The position numbers and the translations under genes are program-made. Source: Ophiocordyceps camponoti-saundersi (nom. inval.) (taxonomy: Eukaryota > Ascomycota > Sordariomycetes > Hypocreales > Ophiocordycipitaceae). From it: 64,000 nt of DNA. The notes below the pieces were generated by a model. That model was given only the letters and a program-made list of their open reading frames with translations. It did not search any database and was not told the DNA's origin. The stretch lies in contig PDHQ01000003.1 in the NCBI GenBank assembly GCA_003339415.1, positions 1 to 64,000 on the forward strand, given 5' to 3'. Positions 59,833 to 64,000 of the stretch are shown one piece after another (position 1 is the stretch's first letter; each line of letters begins with the position of its first letter).

Positions 59833-62800
59833 CTAGTCCTCATCCGCATCTGGAAGCTCCTCATCCTCCACACCCTCGTCGACCGACTGGCTCGCAGCAC
59901 CTACGCCAACCCCCTCATCCTCGTCATCGCTATCGACGACGGGACCCCTCCTGGCCCGCTTGTGCTGCCGCCTCGGCGCGTCCTCGTCTTCATCCTCGTC
60001 CGTGGCCCCGTTTTCAGCAGCAGCATCGCCCTCGTCGCGCTGGATGCCATCGCCGTTGACGTCCATGTCGTCGTCGCCGTCGTCGCCGTCGTCGCCATCG
60101 TCTCCTCCTTCAGCCATCGAATAAGAGGCTTCGCGGCGCTCCTCCACGCTCCTTTCGCCTTCACCGTCTTCGTCATCGCTGTCGACCACAATCTCCGCCG
60201 ACTTGTATTTGGTCGACGACTCCTTCTTGGTGAGGCGGCGTCGCTTCTTACTCCGTGAATCCTCCTGAGATTCATCGTCGCCTTCGTCCCGCCCGCTCTC
60301 GTTCTTCTTCTTCGACCTTCTCGACTTACCCTCGCCGGCCGCGCGCGAGGCAGGCTTGCGCTTGCGCTTCACCTTTTCGCCAGCCTCATCCGTCGTCATC
60401 TCGGCTTCCATTCGGGCACGCTCCTCCTTCGCCCGCTCCTCAGCGAGCATCCTGTCCTTGGCCGCCATTTCTTCTCGTTCCTTCTTGATTTTCTCTTGCC
60501 GTTCTCTCTCTTTGGCCAGCACCGCCTCGCGCTCGGCCTCGCGACGTCGTAGCTCTGCCTCTCGTAGCTGGCGTGCCGCCTGGATCTTCTCCTTATTCTT
60601 CTCCTCCCATTCCTTTTGTTTTCCAATGGCCCTCTCCAGCTGCTTGCGCAGCGTATTGCGGGCCATGTTGGCACGCTGCTCAACGTCGTGCTTAGGATAG
60701 GGAGTTTGCGGAAGAGTGGCTATCGAATCGAGAGACTCTATGGCGGCCTCTAACCCTTCTGCCGCCTTTTCCAGCTGCTCTAGCGTTCGCCTGTTCTCAG
60801 GCAATGCCTGGATCGTAGTGACCAGCTGGATCTGCACAAACGCCACATTAAACTTGTAATGAATCTGGTCAGGGGCATCCTCAAGAGCCTGTAAGTCGCA
60901 CTCGGTTAGCCTGCTTGAACGCAGAGAAAGTGCATAAATCCTTGCCTTTTCTGCGCACTCCAAAGCCTTGATGTAGGCGTCAATGTCGCGGTCAGTGCGG
61001 CCCTTATTGAGCCAAGTTCGGCCGAGGCACGACATAATAACCGGATCGTTGGATTTGCCGTCCCTTGAGAGGGCGATCTCGTAGTTTTCGATGGCTTTGG
61101 AATATTGCTTGAGCTCTGAGTAGATGTGGCCTAGATTGACGAAGAGATGAGAGTCACGTATCGTCTCCCGGACCTTGTTGAAGATGGGGAGAGCCGACTT
61201 CAAGTCCTTCCTGTCCTCTACGAGTGCGATGGCAATTCCCTGCGCAGCATAGGCGTTTTTCGGATCCAAGGAGAGAGCCTTTTCGAAAAACTCGACGGCC
61301 TTGCAGTATTGACCGCTTCGCTTCTGCTTCTCCTGAGCCGTCTCACGCCGCATTTCCCTCGCTTGCAGAAGGTATAGATTTCCCATGCCGACCAAGGCGT
61401 ATCGGTCGTGCTTGTCGTAATTCTGTAGCGTGTGCTTGAAATGGCGAAACTCTTGATCGTCCGTCACGCTGGCCGGCCGTTTTCTCGAGTGAACCTTTCC
61501 GAGGTACCAGCAGAAGAGCGCGCGAACCTCTAGGTCGCCGGTGTTTTCTTGAAACAGGTTTGCAACCGCATCGGGACCTTCCTTGTTGGGGTTTCTCCGC
61601 AACTTGATGTACGCGAGTCTGGTGCGGGCATCCGTATAGTCTCCATGGCGAGCAACGAGTCCTTCGTATACCTCGATCGCTTTATCCACCAAGCCTCTAG
61701 ACTCGTAGCTTCGCCCAAGGTTGAAGCTGATTGTCGAAACCAGGGCATCCGTGTCCGTGCCGGTGTCCTTGTCGACGATCCTCATGCAAGCGCCTAGGGC
61801 AGCTTCAAACATTTCACTGGCCAGTTCATGTCTCTCAGCTTGTGAGTGGAAGCACCCTATGTTGTTCAGGAGCTGCGGGGGTAAAAGCTTTCTGAGGGCG
61901 GCCAGAGCCTGGACTTCGTCCGCCGCGTCTTTGGGACGCTCAGAGTCAGGTATCTGTTCCAATTCAAGTTGTTCCACCTGCTGGAGGCATTGAAGCGCCT
62001 TTTCCGGGTTGTTCGTCTCGTACAGGCGAGCCAAATTCAACAGAACAGAAGAATCTGGGGAGAGAACCCTTTTCGGGTCCTTCCAAGCGTTACGTGCGCC
62101 CTCGAGGAGCGTAATGGCCTTTTTGATATCGGCCGACTTATCATCCTTGCTGTCGCTCCTTGGAGCGGCGAAGATCTCCTCAGCATAAAGGGTTCCAAGG
62201 AGGATCATAGCCTCATGGTTCTTGGACTGTTGAATCATCTTCTCCAGTCGGAGCTTGGCCTCGCCCAGGTCATTCTTTATCACAGACAGCTGAGCTACGC
62301 CAAACTTGGCTGGCAAGTAGCCAGTATCGGCACCTCCACGAGCGTCGTCGGAGCGTCGATAGTAGTCACTAGCCTTTTCGATGTCGCCGCTGTAGTGTGC
62401 CTTTCTAGCGAGCAGGTACCAGCCGTCGCTCGCAATGGCATTGACGTCCGTGTACTGGATGGCCTTGTGTGCCAGCTTCTCCGCATTGTCCCACGCCTTA
62501 CGCGAGGCAAAGTAGTTGGAGAAGGTGGAGCAGGTCAGGGGAAGGTTCTTGTCCAGCTTGAACGACTTTTGCGTGTATTCGGTCATGGCCTTCTTGTAAA
62601 GCCTCAAGAATTCTTCGCTGTTGACAGGCACATGGGCGCTGGCATCGAGGTAGTAAAGCCCCAGGAGAATGTTTGCGACTTTGGACTCAGGGTCGATCTC
62701 CAAACACCGCTCCCAGGCCAGCTTGGCGTCCTGCTTGAAGCCCAGTTGCCAGAAACAACAGCCAATACCGATTCGGGGGTCTGGGTCGACAAGGTCGGGC

Positions 62801-63579
62801 ATCTTTTGCAGAACATCCTGATAGGCAGCCAAGGCTTCGGCATACTTGTGCATGGAAAAAAAGGCACGGGCCTTTCCCATAAGCGCGAGCATGTTTTTGC
62901 CTTGGGAGACGCGGAGAGCATCCTCAAAACTCTTGATCGAGTCCTTCAAGTCGTCCTGCTTTTGAGCACCGTTTCCCTTGGCGGTCTTGGATGGCGCCTG
63001 TAGAGAAGCCTTGAGGAGACGCACGACTCCTCGGGCGAGGAAGATGGGAGGGAAGGATGGATTTAGTCGGCCGGCATCGTTAAGCGAAGTGGTAGCCAGC
63101 TGGAGATAGTACTCCTTGGTCTTGGCATCGCCGGGAGCTACGCCTTCAGGCGCAACGCGCGGCGCCTCACGGCTCTTCCATAAATACATCCAACAAAGAC
63201 AACAGATCATGGTGACCTTGTCGCGCGGATTGTTGGGGTCGGTGATGGTGGGGGTTCCCCGGATGAGCATCTCGATGGCATGGTCGATCTTATTCTGTTT
63301 CGCGTAGGCGAGTGCGACCGTCATCCAATATGTCTTGGCTGCATGCTCGTTTTCGAAAAGGGTGCAAAGCTCGGTCGGGTCATCGACGAGGTCCAGGAGA
63401 TCGATCTCGACAGCTTCGTCTTCCTGGTCGCCTTGCGCTTGGTCGCCCTGCACGGGAATATCGATGGCGGAGGGGATGTCGGAGAAGCGTATGCTGTTGA
63501 GAGTTGCACGTGCGTCGCCCGTGTTCGCCCCGTTGACCCCCCCGTTGGGGACAGTTCCGTTGGGGACAGAGGCCGCCAT
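59833..63579 (-). CDS. ctr9: PAF1-complex subunit CTR9 (TPR protein)
   Basis: This is the scaffold of the PAF1 elongation complex that links RNA polymerase II to H2B ubiquitination and H3K4/K36 methylation. It is a single, intronless exon of 1248 aa from ATG 63579. Residues about 70-920 form a long array of TPR helical pairs (for example FNLGRSYESRGLVDKAIEVYEGL; FVNLGHIYSELKQYSKAIENYE), the family core. Residues about 960-1090 are a charged coiled coil (EEKNKEKIQAARQLREAELRRREAERE). The tail is basic (RSKKKNES..., SRSKKRRRLTKKES) then strongly acidic with repeated DGDD and a DEDED run. Length is close to the usual 1,050-1,250. The neighbour, CBR1, is convergent. Confidence 0.97.
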   Translation of the reverse strand: MAASVPNGTVPNGGVNGANTGDARATLNSIRFSDIPSAIDIPVQGDQAQGDQEDEAVEIDLLDLVDDPTELCTLFENEHAAKTYWMTVALAYAKQNKIDHAIEMLIRGTPTITDPNNPRDKVTMICCLCWMYLWKSREAPRVAPEGVAPGDAKTKEYYLQLATTSLNDAGRLNPSFPPIFLARGVVRLLKASLQAPSKTAKGNGAQKQDDLKDSIKSFEDALRVSQGKNMLALMGKARAFFSMHKYAEALAAYQDVLQKMPDLVDPDPRIGIGCCFWQLGFKQDAKLAWERCLEIDPESKVANILLGLYYLDASAHVPVNSEEFLRLYKKAMTEYTQKSFKLDKNLPLTCSTFSNYFASRKAWDNAEKLAHKAIQYTDVNAIASDGWYLLARKAHYSGDIEKASDYYRRSDDARGGADTGYLPAKFGVAQLSVIKNDLGEAKLRLEKMIQQSKNHEAMILLGTLYAEEIFAAPRSDSKDDKSADIKKAITLLEGARNAWKDPKRVLSPDSSVLLNLARLYETNNPEKALQCLQQVEQLELEQIPDSERPKDAADEVQALAALRKLLPPQLLNNIGCFHSQAERHELASEMFEAALGACMRIVDKDTGTDTDALVSTISFNLGRSYESRGLVDKAIEVYEGLVARHGDYTDARTRLAYIKLRRNPNKEGPDAVANLFQENTGDLEVRALFCWYLGKVHSRKRPASVTDDQEFRHFKHTLQNYDKHDRYALVGMGNLYLLQAREMRRETAQEKQKRSGQYCKAVEFFEKALSLDPKNAYAAQGIAIALVEDRKDLKSALPIFNKVRETIRDSHLFVNLGHIYSELKQYSKAIENYEIALSRDGKSNDPVIMSCLGRTWLNKGRTDRDIDAYIKALECAEKARIYALSLRSSRLTECDLQALEDAPDQIHYKFNVAFVQIQLVTTIQALPENRRTLEQLEKAAEGLEAAIESLDSIATLPQTPYPKHDVEQRANMARNTLRKQLERAIGKQKEWEEKNKEKIQAARQLREAELRRREAEREAVLAKERERQEKIKKEREEMAAKDRMLAEERAKEERARMEAEMTTDEAGEKVKRKRKPASRAAGEGKSRRSKKKNESGRDEGDDESQEDSRSKKRRRLTKKESSTKYKSAEIVVDSDDEDGEGERSVEERREASYSMAEGGDDGDDGDDGDDDMDVNGDGIQRDEGDAAAENGATDEDEDEDAPRRQHKRARRGPVVDSDDEDEGVGVGAASQSVDEGVEDEELPDADED

Positions 63580-64000
63580 GATGATAGATCGCGACTCGTT
63601 ATTCTGTGACGGGTGGCTAGGAAGCGTGCCGCGGGTGCAAGATAGAGAGGATTGTCATCCGAGGACGTAATCGGCGATGGCGCCGAAGGTGCAGGCTCAA
63701 GAGAAGCCTGCGTCCAAAGTGATGCGTCGTGATGGAAAAACTTGGAGGGAGTGAGAGAAGGAAGGATGGTTTGTCGTTAATGGTCCGTGCGGACAGTGCT
63801 AAACACACAGTTTCGCTTACGTTCATATCATGATACAGTGATACCACATACTGCTGTCACGAGAGCCTCGTGTAAGGGAGCTGCAGGAAGACGATGTAAT
63901 GGAAAGATATACCCACATAATTGCTAGCCTAGGTACCTACATACCTGTATCTAACTATCTCGGTACTTAGGCAGTTATATACCTACCTCCTTAAGATCAT
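63580..64000. promoter_or_regulatory. CTR9 upstream region (partial)
   Basis: This is the promoter and leader of CTR9, cut by the window edge. It has no gene, and shows TACCTAGGTACC-like motifs near 63,930-63,945. Confidence 0.5.

Overview
The window looks like nuclear DNA of a filamentous ascomycete (Pezizomycotina, most likely a Sordariomycete; the exact genus cannot be told from here). The reasons are compact genes split by short GT-AG introns of about 47-131 bp, conserved ascomycete proteins, an intron-bearing tRNA, and a long AT-rich block with the signature of repeat-induced point mutation (RIP): C in CpA changed to T on both strands while CpG is kept.

Region 1, bases 1 to about 15,235, is a RIP-destroyed transposon block with no intact gene. 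It holds a complete, dead Ty3/gypsy element (3824-9938; two 415-bp LTRs; 5-bp target duplication ATATT). This sits inside an older minus-strand gypsy-type element whose two halves flank it (about 9944-12950 with gag and protease remnants; about 1796-3823 with RT and RNase H remnants). A separate short LTR element (13212-14988; two 210-bp LTRs; target duplication GTTAG) has room only for a gag-like reading. The block ends sharply and ordinary sequence starts within about 140 bp of the first gene.

Region 2, 15,236 to 64,000, is ordinary euchromatin with 15 protein genes and one tRNA. In order they are: a ZNF511-like C2H2 protein (+), BUD31 splicing factor (-), complex I LYR subunit NDUFA6/NB4M (+), RNA polymerase I/III subunit AC19 (-), tRNA-Lys(UUU) with a 12-nt intron (+), a 434-aa proline-rich protein of unknown function (+), a HAL4/SAT4-family kinase (-), a SNF1-activating/CaMKK-like kinase (-), TRAPP subunit BET5 (+), peroxin PEX3 (-), autophagy protein ATG101 (+), a forkhead transcription factor (-), endocytic scaffold PAN1 (-), a PH-like/leucine-rich-repeat protein (-), NADH-cytochrome b5 reductase CBR1 (+) and PAF1-complex subunit CTR9 (-). 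Exon structures were worked out by hand from splice sites, reading frame and family conservation; each total is a whole number of codons.

The genes are housekeeping or regulatory and do not form a pathway cluster. Several pairs share divergent promoters (BUD31/NDUFA6, SAK1-like/BET5, PEX3/ATG101, LRR/CBR1), and each of these four promoters contains at least one CACGTG site. Large spacers (18.8-23.0, 27.9-31.6 and 42.8-46.4 kb) are rich in microsatellites and short recurring motifs, and lie upstream of the unknown gene, the HAL4-type kinase and the forkhead gene. I found no new multi-gene system. The most notable items are the nested retroelements with almost complete RIP, the gag-only short LTR element, the un-RIPped islands inside the block, a GC-AG intron in ATG101, and a CARMIL-like LRR protein.
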